64,000 nucleotides of DNA from Leisingera sp. SS27 (GCF_028368855.1 NZ_JAQNCY010000013.1:1-64000); one strand, 5' to 3'. Counted from the first letter of the stretch, positions 18,478 through 26,964 are shown. The notes: generated from the letters alone by a model not told the origin. Made by a program: numbers and translations.

Positions 18478-18576
18478 GGCCCCGCCCTCCTTGATCGGCA
18501 GCCGCCCGGTGCACAGGGGGTGTACAGGGGGTGCACAGATGCCACCCCCCAATTCCGGCGGGTCCGGCTGGCAAAC

Positions 18577-19371
18577 TCAATCATCGCCATGCCCCGCTCG
18601 CAGCCCCTCGCGTACCCGGTGGGCGATCTCGATGAACTCCGGGCTGTCGCGGATGTCCAGCGGCCGTTCCTTGGGAAGCGTGCTGTCAATCACGTCGTGA
18701 ATCCGTCCCGGCCGCGGCGACATCACCACGATCTTGGTGGAGAGATACACCGCCTCGGGGATCGAATGGGTGACAAAGCCGATGGTCTTGTTGGTCCGCG
18801 CCCACAGCTTCAAAAGTTGCTCGTTCAGATGGTCGCGCACAATCTCATCCAGCGCCCCGAAGGGTTCGTCCATCAACAGGATGTCAGCGTCAAACGCCAG
18901 TGCCCGCGCGATGGAGGCCCGCTGCTGCATGCCGCCCGAAAGCTGCCAGGGAAACTTGCCGCCAAAGCCTGACAATTCAACAAGTTCCAGGACTTGGTTA
19001 ACGCGCCTTTCCTGCTCGGCCTTGGAGTATCCCATGATCTCCAGCGGCAGCTTGATGTTCTTGGCGATGGTCCGCCACGGGTAGAGCCCCGCCGCCTGGA
19101 ACACATAGCCATAAGCACGGTTACGGCGCGCCTCATCCGGGGTCATGCCGTTGACAGAGATACTTCCGCCAGTTGGTTGCTCAAGTGCCGCCATCACTCT
19201 GAGAAAGGTTGTCTTCCCGCAGCCGGACGGCCCGATGAAGCTGACAAAATCCCCTTTGTTAATGGTCAGATTGATGTCTTTCAGAGCATGAACCGGTCCA
19301 TCATTTGTCTCAAATGTCAGATTGAGATTTCGCGCTTCGACGACGGCGGTTTGTTCTTTCATGTCATACAT
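18577..19371 (-). CDS. ABC transporter ATP-binding protein
   Basis: This 264-residue ATPase energises the pyrimidine-type transporter. Walker A (GPSGCGKTT) is near residue 43, the ABC signature LSGGMQQR near 142, Walker B ILLMDEPFG near 163, and the switch histidine in GFVTHSIPEAV near 198. It belongs to the SsuB/TauB branch. The start ATG at 19371 (or 19362) overlaps the end of the small L7/L12-like gene by 8 bases, so translation is likely coupled to it and, through it, to dihydropyrimidinase. Confidence 0.93.
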   Translation of the reverse strand: MYDMKEQTAVVEARNLNLTFETNDGPVHALKDINLTINKGDFVSFIGPSGCGKTTFLRVMAALEQPTGGSISVNGMTPDEARRNRAYGYVFQAAGLYPWRTIAKNIKLPLEIMGYSKAEQERRVNQVLELVELSGFGGKFPWQLSGGMQQRASIARALAFDADILLMDEPFGALDEIVRDHLNEQLLKLWARTNKTIGFVTHSIPEAVYLSTKIVVMSPRPGRIHDVIDSTLPKERPLDIRDSPEFIEIAHRVREGLRAGHGDD

Positions 19372-19591
19372 CGAACATACTTCCGATCAAGGTCTCCACG
19401 GCTTGCTTGGCCGTGTTCAAAGAAAGACCGGCACTGGCTTGCAAGTGTTTGATCGCGCTCACGTTATTTCCTTCCCTTAGCAGTGCCAGACACTCCTCCA
19501 GAATGTCTGCCGGCACCGCCCTCAGTACTTCAGATTGGGCCTGCGCCTGAGCTATCACAGCCGCGTCGCAGGCCCGGTCTGCCTTCTGCAT
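19364..19591 (-). CDS. Small protein with ribosomal L7/L12 C-terminal-like domain
   Basis: This 75-residue protein has a central segment (ECLALLREGNNVSAIKHLQ, then AGLSLNTAKQAVETL) that resembles the C-terminal domain of ribosomal protein L7/L12, the surface used to recruit translation factors. There is no L12 dimerisation domain or hinge. The ATG at 19591 overlaps the dihydropyrimidinase stop as TGATG, and its 3' end overlaps the ABC ATPase gene by 8 bases, so it is embedded in the operon. Free-standing L7/L12-like small proteins exist in bacteria without an assigned role. It could be a partner of the enzyme or transporter, or simply a coupling cistron. Confidence 0.7.
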   Translation of the reverse strand: MQKADRACDAAVIAQAQAQSEVLRAVPADILEECLALLREGNNVSAIKHLQASAGLSLNTAKQAVETLIGSMFDV

Positions 19592-21045
19592 CACACGCCT
19601 GTCGCCGGGATGCCGCTGCGCTCAACGGGGCGCGGCGCGGTCAGCTCTTTCCAGGTCGACAGCGCCTTGTTCACCGTGGTGTTGGCCTCACGCTCGACAA
19701 ATTTGCCGTGGCCCTCCTGGCAGCGGATCTCGCCGTCATGCACCGCCACATGGCCGCGGGTCAGGGTAAAGCGCGGCAAGCCCTTCACCTCATGGCCCTC
19801 GAACACATTGTAGTCGATGGAGGATTGCTGGGTGCCTGCCGAGATGGTCTTGGTCTTGGCCGGGTCCCAGACCACCAGATCTGCATCCGCACCAACCAGA
19901 ACCGCACCTTTTTTCGGGTAACAATTCAATATCTTGGCGATATTGGTCGAGGTGACGGCAACAAATTCATTCGGCGTGATCCGGCCAGTTTCCACACCAT
20001 GTGTCCACAGCATCGGCATCCGGTCTTCCAGTCCGCCGGTGCCGTTCGGGATCTTGGTGAAATCCCCGACGCCAAAACGTTTCTGCTCGGTGGTAAAGGC
20101 GCAGTGGTCGGTTGCCACCACCGACAGCGAGCCCGATTGCAGACCGGCCCACAAGCTGTCCTGATGCTGCTTATTGCGGAACGGCGGCGACATCACCCGG
20201 CGGGCGGCGTGGTCCCAGTCCTTGTTGAAATACTCGCTCTCATCGAGCGTAAGATGCTGGATCAGCGGCTCGCCCCAGACCCGCTTGCCCTGCATCCGGG
20301 CGCGGCGGATGGCCTCGTGGCTGTCCTCGCAGGAAGTGTGAACGACATACAGCGGCACACCGGCCATATCGGCAATCATGATGGCGCGGTTGGTCGCCTC
20401 GCCCTCCACCTGCGGCGGCCGGGAATAGGCGTGTGCTTCGGGGCCATTATTACCTTCTGCCAAGAGCTTAGCCGACAGTTCCGCCACCACATCGCCGTTC
20501 TCGGCATGCACCATGGCGATGCCGCCCAGTTCCGCCAGCCGCTGGAACGACGCATAAAGCTCGTCGTCATTCACCATCAGCGCGCCTTTGTAGGCCATGA
20601 AATGCTTGAAGGTGTTGATGCCGCGCTCCTGGATCACGGTCTTGATGTCGTCGAAAACCTGCTCGCCCCACCAGGTGACCGCCATGTGGAAGGAATAGTC
20701 GCAGTTGGCGCGGGTCGATTTGTTGTCCCAGCGCTTCAGCGCGTCCAGCAGGCTCTCGCCCGGGTTGGGCAGCGCAAAGTCCACAACCATTGTTGTGCCG
20801 CCTGCAAGGCCCGCGCGGGTACCGCTCTCGAAATCATCTGAACTGTAGGTGCCCATAAAAGGCATCTCCAAGTGCGTATGGGGGTCAATCCCGCCTGGCA
20901 TTACATAACAGCCGGTGGCGTCGAGCTCCTCGTCGCCTGTCAGATTCGGGCCGATCTGGGTGATCACCCCGTTTTCAATAAGCACATCAGCCTTATAGGT
21001 CAGGTCGGCGGTCACGATGGTGCCGTTCCGGATGACTTTACTCAT
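19591..21045 (-). CDS. hydA: Dihydropyrimidinase
   Basis: This binuclear-zinc amidohydrolase opens dihydrouracil or dihydrothymine to the N-carbamoyl-beta-amino acid, the second step of reductive pyrimidine breakdown. The 484 residues match the family. Visible are DPHTHLEMP with the metal histidines near residue 57, the segment TFKHFMAYKGALMV with the lysine that becomes carboxylated (near 150), and later metal ligands in MVHAENGDV and VVHTSCEDS. ATDHCAF carries the catalytic aspartate. The start at 21045 has GGGAGTTATAATC. It lies between the downstream hydrolase gene for the next step and the transporter. Confidence 0.95.
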   Translation of the reverse strand: MSKVIRNGTIVTADLTYKADVLIENGVITQIGPNLTGDEELDATGCYVMPGGIDPHTHLEMPFMGTYSSDDFESGTRAGLAGGTTMVVDFALPNPGESLLDALKRWDNKSTRANCDYSFHMAVTWWGEQVFDDIKTVIQERGINTFKHFMAYKGALMVNDDELYASFQRLAELGGIAMVHAENGDVVAELSAKLLAEGNNGPEAHAYSRPPQVEGEATNRAIMIADMAGVPLYVVHTSCEDSHEAIRRARMQGKRVWGEPLIQHLTLDESEYFNKDWDHAARRVMSPPFRNKQHQDSLWAGLQSGSLSVVATDHCAFTTEQKRFGVGDFTKIPNGTGGLEDRMPMLWTHGVETGRITPNEFVAVTSTNIAKILNCYPKKGAVLVGADADLVVWDPAKTKTISAGTQQSSIDYNVFEGHEVKGLPRFTLTRGHVAVHDGEIRCQEGHGKFVEREANTTVNKALSTWKELTAPRPVERSGIPATGV

Positions 21046-21110
21046 GATTATAACTCCCTGAATCGGGGCGCATTTTCACGCCTCCATTTATTCATTAAGA
21101 ACAAGCTCCC

Positions 21111-21173
21111 TTGTTCATCTGGCCGGAAATATCCCGGGGGAGCGGCCCAAGGGGCCGCGGGGGCAGCGCCCCC
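21111..21173 (-). repeat. Gene-end repeat, copy 3 (minus orientation)
   Basis: On the minus strand, two G+C hairpins (GGGGGC-GCT-GCCCCC, 21173-21159, and GCGGCCC-CTT-GGGCCGC, 21158-21142) lead into CCCGGGATATTTCCGG and CAGATGAACAAGG (to 21111). It lies between the hydrolase stop and the dihydropyrimidinase start, inside the operon. Confidence 0.65.
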
Positions 21174-22423
21174 TATTCAACGATCTCCGCTGTCTCAACC
21201 ACAGCATGAAACAGAACATTGGCGCCCGCCTCAGCCCAGTCCTTGCTGATCTCCTCTGCCTCGTTGTGGCTGAGACCGTCAACGCAAGGGCACATCACCA
21301 TTGCGGTCGGCGCCACCCGGTTGATCCAGCAGGCGTCATGGCCCGCGCCGGAGATGATATCGAGATGCGAATAGCCCAGCCGGTCCGCCGCATCGCGCAC
21401 TGCGCCGACACAGCTTTGGTCAAAGGCAACCGGATCAAACCCGCCCACCTTCTCGAATTCAATCCCGACACCCATCGCTTCGGCAATCTGGCTGCCCTTG
21501 TCCCGGAGCTGATTTTCCATGTCGGTGATCACGTCCAGGTCCGGACTGCGAAAATCAACGGTAAAGACCACTTTGCCCGGGATCACGTTGCGAGAATTCG
21601 GGTAAACATCAATATGGCCCGCTGCACCCACCGCATGCGGGGCGTGGCTCCAGGCGATCTCGTCCACCGTTTCCAGAATCCGTGCCATCGCCAGTCCGGC
21701 ATTGCGGCGCATCGGCATCGGGGTTGAGCCGGTATGCGCATCCTTGCCTGTGATCGTGACCTGGGTCCAGCTGAGGCCCTGGCCATGCGTAACAACGCCA
21801 ATATCCTTGCCCTCGGCCTCCAGTATCGGTCCCTGTTCAATATGCAGCTCAAAGAACGCGTGCATCTTACGGGCCCCAACCTCCTCTTCGCCGCGCCAGC
21901 CGATGCGCTTCAGTTCATCACCGAATTTCTTGCCCTCCGCATCTTCACGCTCATAGGCCCAGTCCTGGGTGTGTATGCCCGCAAACACGCCTGATGACAG
22001 CATGGCCGGCGCATAGCGGGTGCCTTCCTCATTGGTGAAGTTGGTGGCCACAATCGGATGCTTGGTCTTGATGTTCATGTCGTTGAGCGAGCGGATCAGC
22101 TCCAGCCCCGCCAGCACCCCCAGAACCCCGTCGTATTTGCCGCCGGTGGGCTGGGTATCGAGATGCGAGCCGACATAAACCGGCAGCGCATCCGGGTCGG
22201 TGCCCGCGCGCACCGCAAACATGTTGCCCATCTGGTCCAGCCCCATGGTGCAGCTCGCCTCCTCGCACCATTTCTGGAACAAAGCGCGGCCCTCACCGTC
22301 CTCGTCCGTCAGCGTCTGGCGGTTGTTGCCGCCTGCCACGCCAGGGCCGATTTTGGCCATCTCCATCAGGCTGTCCCACAGCCTGTCACCATCAATCTTC
22401 AGATTCTGTCCAAGCGACGTCAT
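21173..22423 (-). CDS. Zn-dependent amidohydrolase (carbamoylase/beta-ureidopropionase family)
   Basis: This 416-residue M20-type hydrolase of the hydantoinase/carbamoylase family hydrolyses an N-carbamoyl amino acid. In this context that is N-carbamoyl-beta-alanine to beta-alanine, CO2 and ammonia, the third step of reductive pyrimidine degradation. Metal-site motifs include VGSHLDTQPTGGKYDGVLGV (His and Asp), NEEGTRY (paired Glu) and FELHIEQGP. A C-terminal SGAGHDAC holds another ligand. I start at ATG 22423 with GGAAGG upstream. It is the first gene of the minus-strand operon and diverges from the TetR gene across a RutR-like operator. Confidence 0.93.
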   Translation of the reverse strand: MTSLGQNLKIDGDRLWDSLMEMAKIGPGVAGGNNRQTLTDEDGEGRALFQKWCEEASCTMGLDQMGNMFAVRAGTDPDALPVYVGSHLDTQPTGGKYDGVLGVLAGLELIRSLNDMNIKTKHPIVATNFTNEEGTRYAPAMLSSGVFAGIHTQDWAYEREDAEGKKFGDELKRIGWRGEEEVGARKMHAFFELHIEQGPILEAEGKDIGVVTHGQGLSWTQVTITGKDAHTGSTPMPMRRNAGLAMARILETVDEIAWSHAPHAVGAAGHIDVYPNSRNVIPGKVVFTVDFRSPDLDVITDMENQLRDKGSQIAEAMGVGIEFEKVGGFDPVAFDQSCVGAVRDAADRLGYSHLDIISGAGHDACWINRVAPTAMVMCPCVDGLSHNEAEEISKDWAEAGANVLFHAVVETAEIVE

Positions 22424-22540
22424 CAATAGCTTCCTTCCCTGTGCGCCCGTCTGTGCAGGCTTTTCCGGCTTGGCGCCGTGTTAGGTGGCTTGTGCGTGCC
22501 GGTCCCATCAATACTCAGGCTGTTAACCGCCAAGCCTTGA

Positions 22541-22558
22541 TTTGACCAACTGGTCAAA
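22541..22558. promoter_or_regulatory. RutR operator between hydrolase and rutR genes
   Basis: TTTGACCAACTGGTCAAA is a perfect palindrome containing the published RutR recognition pattern TTGACCA-N2-TGGTCAA. It lies 118 bp before the minus-strand hydrolase start and 134 bp before the regulator start, so one bound repressor could control both. Confidence 0.85.
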
Positions 22559-22691
22559 CTCACGCTATCACGGGTTCACCACCAGTCAAGAAATTGCCGC
22601 GTGGCTCTTGAAAAAATCGGTGCTTTTGCCGGAAATAGGTAAAATTCCGCGCTTCCGCTGGCGGCTGCGGCAAAAACAGACAAGGACAGCC

Positions 22692-23306
22692 ATGCCCTCA
22701 GACCGCGCGCCCACACGCATTCAGAGAAAGAATCGCGCCGCCATTCTGGAGGCCGCACTGGATGTGTTCTCCAGCCATGGCTTCCGCGGCTCCACCGTGG
22801 ACCAGATTGCCAAGGCGGCGGGGCTCAGCAAGCCGAACCTGCTCTATTACTTCCCCTCCAAGGAGGCGATCTTCAACGAGCTGATGGCGGGGCTTCTGGA
22901 CACTTGGCTGGACCCGCTCAGGGCGCTTGACCCGGATGGGGAGCCGCTGGAAGAGATCCTTGCCTATGTGCAGCGCAAGCTGCAGATGAGCCGCGATTAC
23001 CCGCGCGAAAGCCGGCTTTATGCCAATGAAATCGTGCAGGGCGCGCCGCGGCTGCATGACGTGATCGCGGCGGATCTGAATGTTCTGGTCGAGGAAAAGG
23101 CGCATCTCTTGCAGGGCTGGATGGACGCCGGACGGATCAACCGCGCGCACCCCAAGCATCTCTTGTTTTCGATCTGGTCGCTGACCCAGCATTATGCGGA
23201 TTTTGACGCACAGGTCCGGACACTGATGGGGGATGAAGATCCCTTCGACGCCGCACCGCAATACCTGGAAACCCTGTACCGGCGGATGCTTACGCCCAAT
23301 ATCTGA
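22692..23306 (+). CDS. rutR: TetR-family regulator, RutR-like
   Basis: This 204-residue repressor has an N-terminal TetR helix-turn-helix (residues about 16-62: AILEAALDVFSSHGFRGSTV and KAAGLSKPNLLYYFPSKEAI), followed by a RutR-type ligand domain with SRLYANEIVQGAP near 110. RutR binds uracil or thymine and leaves DNA. The ATG at 22692 has AAGGA upstream. A longer open frame to 22542 would begin inside the operator and is rejected. It controls divergent hydrolase and transport genes by position, and three copies of its predicted operator lie in the cluster. Confidence 0.9.
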   Translation: MPSDRAPTRIQRKNRAAILEAALDVFSSHGFRGSTVDQIAKAAGLSKPNLLYYFPSKEAIFNELMAGLLDTWLDPLRALDPDGEPLEEILAYVQRKLQMSRDYPRESRLYANEIVQGAPRLHDVIAADLNVLVEEKAHLLQGWMDAGRINRAHPKHLLFSIWSLTQHYADFDAQVRTLMGDEDPFDAAPQYLETLYRRMLTPNI

Positions 23307-23381
23307 GCCAATTCTGCCCCACCCCGAAACACTCCCGCGCCCGCAAGGTCCATCAGCAAGGCTGATGCCCTCTTAACGGCC

Positions 23382-23420
23382 TTGGGCCCGGCACCGCGCA
23401 AAGCGCGGTGCCGGGCCCAA
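23382..23420. terminator. Very stable hairpin between convergent rutR and preA
   Basis: An 18-bp perfect inverted repeat (TTGGGCCCGGCACCGCGC at 23382-23399, its complement at 23403-23420) with an AAA loop lies between the converging genes. It has no U tract on either side. A second 9-bp stem (23471-23479 with 23485-23493) sits directly after the preA stop. Confidence 0.6.
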
Positions 23421-23494
23421 CGGGAGGTGGTCTCCTGCAAAGGAGGCCGGCGACGGGCGGGAGAGGCCCGCTGCCGGCCATCCGGGCCGGCAGT

Positions 23495-24799
23495 TTATTC
23501 CGCCGCTGTGGCCGACGGGTTGTTCGGATGCGTGGTCCAGTTTGCGTAATCGCCGGAAACAACTTCCCCCGTGCGCTCATCGATCTGGCCCGCGGGAACT
23601 TCGACCATAGTGATGCAGTTTTCCACGGGGCAGACGTTCACACAAAGGTTGCAGGCAACGCATTCGTCGTCCTTCACCGTGAACACCCGGTCCTCGCTCA
23701 TCGCAATCGCCTGGTGCGAGGTGTCCTCGCAGGCCGCAAAGCAGCGGCCGCATTTGATGCAGTCGTCTTGGCTGATCTTGGCCTTGGTCACATAGTTCAG
23801 ATCCAGATACTGCCAGTCGGTCACATTCGGCACCGCCATGCCGATGAAGTCCTGGGTGGAGGTGTAACCCTTCTCATCCATCCAATTGGACAGACCGGAG
23901 ATCATCTCCTTCACCACGTTGAAACCATAGGTCATTGCCGCGGTGCAGACCTGCACGTTGCCAGCCCCCATTGCCATGAACTCTGCAGCGTCGCGCCAGG
24001 TGGTGACACCGCCTATGGCAGAAATCGGCAGACCGCGGGTCTGCGCATCGCGGGAAATCTCAGCAACCATGTTCAGCGCAATCGGCTTCACCGCCGGGCC
24101 GCAATAGCCCCCATGGGTGCCCTTGCCGCCGATGGTCGGCTCAGGCGCCATGCTGTCGAGGTCCACCGAAGTGATCGAATTGATGGTGTTGATCAGGCTG
24201 ACCGCATCCGCATTGCCCGCATTTGCCGCCCGCGCCGGGTGGCGAATGTCGGTGATATTCGGTGTCAGCTTCACGATCACCGGCTTGGAGTAGTACTTCT
24301 TGCACCACTCGGTGACCATCTGGATGTATTCCGGCACCTGCCCGACCGCAGATCCCATGCCGCGTTCGGCCATGCCATGCGGGCAGCCGAAGTTCAGTTC
24401 GATCCCGTCAGCGCCGGTGGCTTCCACCTGCGGCAGGATGTCTTTCCAGGCCTGCTCCTCGCAGGGCACCATGATCGAGACGATCACGGCGCGGTCCGGG
24501 TAGTCCTTCTTGACCCGGGTGATCTCCTCCAGGTTTGTCTGCAAAGGCCGGTCGGTGATCAGCTCGATGTTGTTAAGCCCCAGGAGGCGGCGGTCAGCCC
24601 CCCAGATCGCGCCGTAACGCGGGCCGTTCACATTGACCACCGGCGGTCCTTCGGAACCCAAGGTCTTCCAGACCACACCACCCCAGCCGGCCTCAAAGGC
24701 ACGGCGGACGTTGTATTCCTTGTCGGTCGGCGGCGCGGAGGCCAGCCAGAACGGGTTGGGGGATTTGATCCCCAGAAATTCTGTTGTCAAATCAGCCAT
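23495..24799 (-). CDS. preA: NAD-dependent dihydropyrimidine dehydrogenase subunit PreA
   Basis: PreA is the FMN and iron-sulfur catalytic subunit that reduces uracil or thymine to the dihydro form, the first step of the pathway. The 434 residues have a dihydroorotate dehydrogenase-like barrel (about 1-310, starting LTTEFLGIKSPNPFWLASAPP, with active-site region NFGCPHGM near 135). Two 4Fe-4S motifs follow, CIKCGRC and CVACNLC, near residues 345 and 382. The start has AGGAGAGATC. It follows preT by 55 bases and both come from one promoter. Length and domains match characterised PreA. Confidence 0.95.
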   Translation of the reverse strand: MADLTTEFLGIKSPNPFWLASAPPTDKEYNVRRAFEAGWGGVVWKTLGSEGPPVVNVNGPRYGAIWGADRRLLGLNNIELITDRPLQTNLEEITRVKKDYPDRAVIVSIMVPCEEQAWKDILPQVEATGADGIELNFGCPHGMAERGMGSAVGQVPEYIQMVTEWCKKYYSKPVIVKLTPNITDIRHPARAANAGNADAVSLINTINSITSVDLDSMAPEPTIGGKGTHGGYCGPAVKPIALNMVAEISRDAQTRGLPISAIGGVTTWRDAAEFMAMGAGNVQVCTAAMTYGFNVVKEMISGLSNWMDEKGYTSTQDFIGMAVPNVTDWQYLDLNYVTKAKISQDDCIKCGRCFAACEDTSHQAIAMSEDRVFTVKDDECVACNLCVNVCPVENCITMVEVPAGQIDERTGEVVSGDYANWTTHPNNPSATAAE

Positions 24800-24854
24800 T
24801 TGATCTCTCCTCTTAAGGCTAGCTTAGGTGCAGCAGACCTGCACCCGAACTGGC

Positions 24855-26189
24855 TCAGCCCATCAGGCTGGAGTGAATGTCCATTGCAGCATCGCGGCCT
24901 TCGGCCACGGCGGTCACGGTGAGGTCCTCGCCGCCAGAGGCACAGTCGCCACCGGCCCAGACTCCGGCCATCGAGGTGCGCCCGGTTTCTGAGACCTTGA
25001 TTTTGCGGCCCTCAAGCTCGAGCGCATCCGGCTGACCCTCCAGCGTCTGGCCGATCGCCTTGAACACCTGATCCGCTGCCAAGCGCACAGTCTCGCCGGT
25101 GCCGGACACCTTGCCGTCCGTGACATCAGTATACTCCAGCTCGATCTCTGCCGCGGCGCCATTTCCAAGCACGGCCTTGGGCATGACGTTGAACATCAGC
25201 TTGACGCCCTTGGAGGCTGCCAGATCCTGTTCAAAGCGGCTCGCGCCCATCTCCTCGCGGCTGCGGCGGTAGGCTATGGTCACGTTTTCAGCGCCCAGCA
25301 GCTTGGATTGCACCGCGGCGTCCACTGCAGTCATGCCGCCGCCGATCACCACCACATTGCGGCCCACCGGCAGCGCGGTCAGATCCTCGGCCTGGCGCAG
25401 CTCAGCAATGAACTCCACCGCGTCGCGCACGCCGTCCTTGTCTTCGCCCGGCGCACGCAGCGCGTTGACGCCGGCAAGCCCGATGGACAGGAACACCGCG
25501 TCATAAGCAGAGGTCAAACCGTCCAGAGACAGCTCCGCGCCGAGCTTCCTGCCGTAATCCATTGTAATGCCGCCGATCTGCAGCAGCCAGTCGACCTCCC
25601 GCGCGGCAAAATCATTGGTGGATTTATAGGCGGCAATGCCGAATTCATTGAGGCCGCCCGCTTTGGACCTGGCATCGTAAACCACAACGTCGTGGCCCAG
25701 CATTGCAAGCCGGTGCGCGGCTGCAAGGCCCGCCGGACCAGCGCCAACAACTGCGACCTTCTTGCCAGTGGAGGCCGCACGCGTGAAGGGATGCTCCCCT
25801 TTTTCCATCAGCGTGTCAGTTGCGTAGCGCTGCAAGCGGCCGATTTCGACGGGCTTGCCCTCTGCGGTTTCGCGCACACAAACTTCCTCGCACAAGGTTT
25901 CGGTCGGGCAAACCCGGGCACACATACCGCCAAGAATGTTCTGCTCCAGAATGGTCCTGGCCGCGCTTTCGGGGTGGCCTGCCTGGATCTCCCGGATGAA
26001 CTGGGGAATGTCGATGCTGGTCGGACAGGCTGTCATGCAGGGCGCGTCGTAGCAAAAATAGCAGCGGTCAGCCGCCACGGCTGCTTCATGCGCGTCATAG
26101 GCTGGATGCAGGTCCGAGAAATTCTCAGCAATGCCGGCAGCGTCAAGCCGCGCTGCCTGAATGCCGGATGCCTGATGGCTGGTCGCCAT
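24855..26189 (-). CDS. preT: NAD(P)-dependent dihydropyrimidine dehydrogenase subunit PreT
   Basis: PreT is the flavoprotein and iron-sulfur partner that passes NAD(P)H electrons to PreA. It has N-terminal cysteine-rich motifs (CYFCYDAPC, ACP, and GGMCARVCPTETLCEEVC, residues about 42-105). An FAD-binding VVGAGPAGLAAAHRL lies near 150 and a nucleotide-binding VVIGGGMTAVDAAV near 285. The 444 residues match the family. The start follows GGAGACACCC. A RutR-like palindrome lies 56 bases upstream. Confidence 0.95.
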   Translation of the reverse strand: MATSHQASGIQAARLDAAGIAENFSDLHPAYDAHEAAVAADRCYFCYDAPCMTACPTSIDIPQFIREIQAGHPESAARTILEQNILGGMCARVCPTETLCEEVCVRETAEGKPVEIGRLQRYATDTLMEKGEHPFTRAASTGKKVAVVGAGPAGLAAAHRLAMLGHDVVVYDARSKAGGLNEFGIAAYKSTNDFAAREVDWLLQIGGITMDYGRKLGAELSLDGLTSAYDAVFLSIGLAGVNALRAPGEDKDGVRDAVEFIAELRQAEDLTALPVGRNVVVIGGGMTAVDAAVQSKLLGAENVTIAYRRSREEMGASRFEQDLAASKGVKLMFNVMPKAVLGNGAAAEIELEYTDVTDGKVSGTGETVRLAADQVFKAIGQTLEGQPDALELEGRKIKVSETGRTSMAGVWAGGDCASGGEDLTVTAVAEGRDAAMDIHSSLMG

Positions 26190-26244
26190 TGGGTGTCTCC
26201 CTGATTTTCTGTTGTTCTTGCTATCAGAGTGCCACAGTCTGATT

Positions 26245-26262
26245 TTTTATCAACTGGTAAAA
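26245..26262. promoter_or_regulatory. RutR-like operator before preT
   Basis: TTTTATCAACTGGTAAAA is an almost perfect palindrome (one mismatch) with the same ATCA/CCA-AC-TGGT core as the RutR site at 22541, and keeps the AC spacer. It lies 56 bp upstream of the preT start. It diverges more from the consensus than the other two sites. Confidence 0.55.
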
Positions 26263-26478
26263 TTTTTCTGCGGGCAAAAAAATTGCCGCCCCTGGAGGAA
26301 CGGCCTGCAACAGATTGGAAAAGCGTGTTTTTGCCTGGAGGTAATTCGGCCAAATTGCGCCTGAAGCCTCACCAAGACGAGCCGAAACTGGGGTTTCCCG
26401 CCTCAAAAGCGCCTTTGGTCAGGCCTTTCGGCAGCCGTGCAGACCCATGAAAGCATCGCTCCGGCTCCCCGCGAAATC

Positions 26479-26877
26479 TCAGGATGGCAGCACTGCTGTG
26501 GCTTCGATTTCCACTTTGGCTTCATCTTCGACCAGGGCGGAAACCACCACCATGGTCATGGCCGGGAAGTGATAGCCCATCACCGCGCGGTAGGCTTTCC
26601 CGACCTCCGACTGGTGGGCCAGGTACTCTGCCTTGTCCGTCACATACCAGGTGAGCCTGGTTATATCTTCGGCTGTCCCGCCTGCCGTTTCGACGACGTC
26701 CAGAATGTTGCGCAGGGCCTGGCTCATTTGCCCGATGAAGTCCTGAGCCTCAAACACCTGATCTGCGGTCCAGCCGATCTGGCCGCCGACATACAGCTGC
26801 CGGCCTTCCGCCACCATGCCATTGGCATAACCTTTTGCGGGCTTCCACCCTTCGGGATGCACGCTGATGGCCGGCAT
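26479..26877 (-). CDS. RidA-family protein (reactive enamine/imine deaminase-like)
   Basis: This 132-residue YjgF/RidA-fold protein has GGQIGWTADQ and VEIEATAVLPS, though the family's catalytic arginine (usually in a C-R-x-x motif) is not obvious here. The ATG at 26877 has AAGGAGTTCA and is preferred over an upstream frame. It is transcribed in the same direction as preT, beside the pyrimidine catabolic cluster. RutC, a RidA homologue, acts in the different Rut pathway, so a housekeeping role on a pathway intermediate is possible but unproven. A second RidA is encoded at 51240-51605. Confidence 0.85.
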   Translation of the reverse strand: MPAISVHPEGWKPAKGYANGMVAEGRQLYVGGQIGWTADQVFEAQDFIGQMSQALRNILDVVETAGGTAEDITRLTWYVTDKAEYLAHQSEVGKAYRAVMGYHFPAMTMVVVSALVEDEAKVEIEATAVLPS

Positions 26878-26964
26878 GGCTGAACTCCTTGACTGATGAC
26901 TGCCTGGGCCGACCATAGCTCCGCATCAGCATTTATTTCAAGCTTAAAATTTATTCTGGATACC

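Noticed and set aside
22542-22691. Extended N terminus for RutR
   Set aside because: The extension starts inside the operator, looks unlike TetR sequence, and an ATG with AAGGA exists at 22692.
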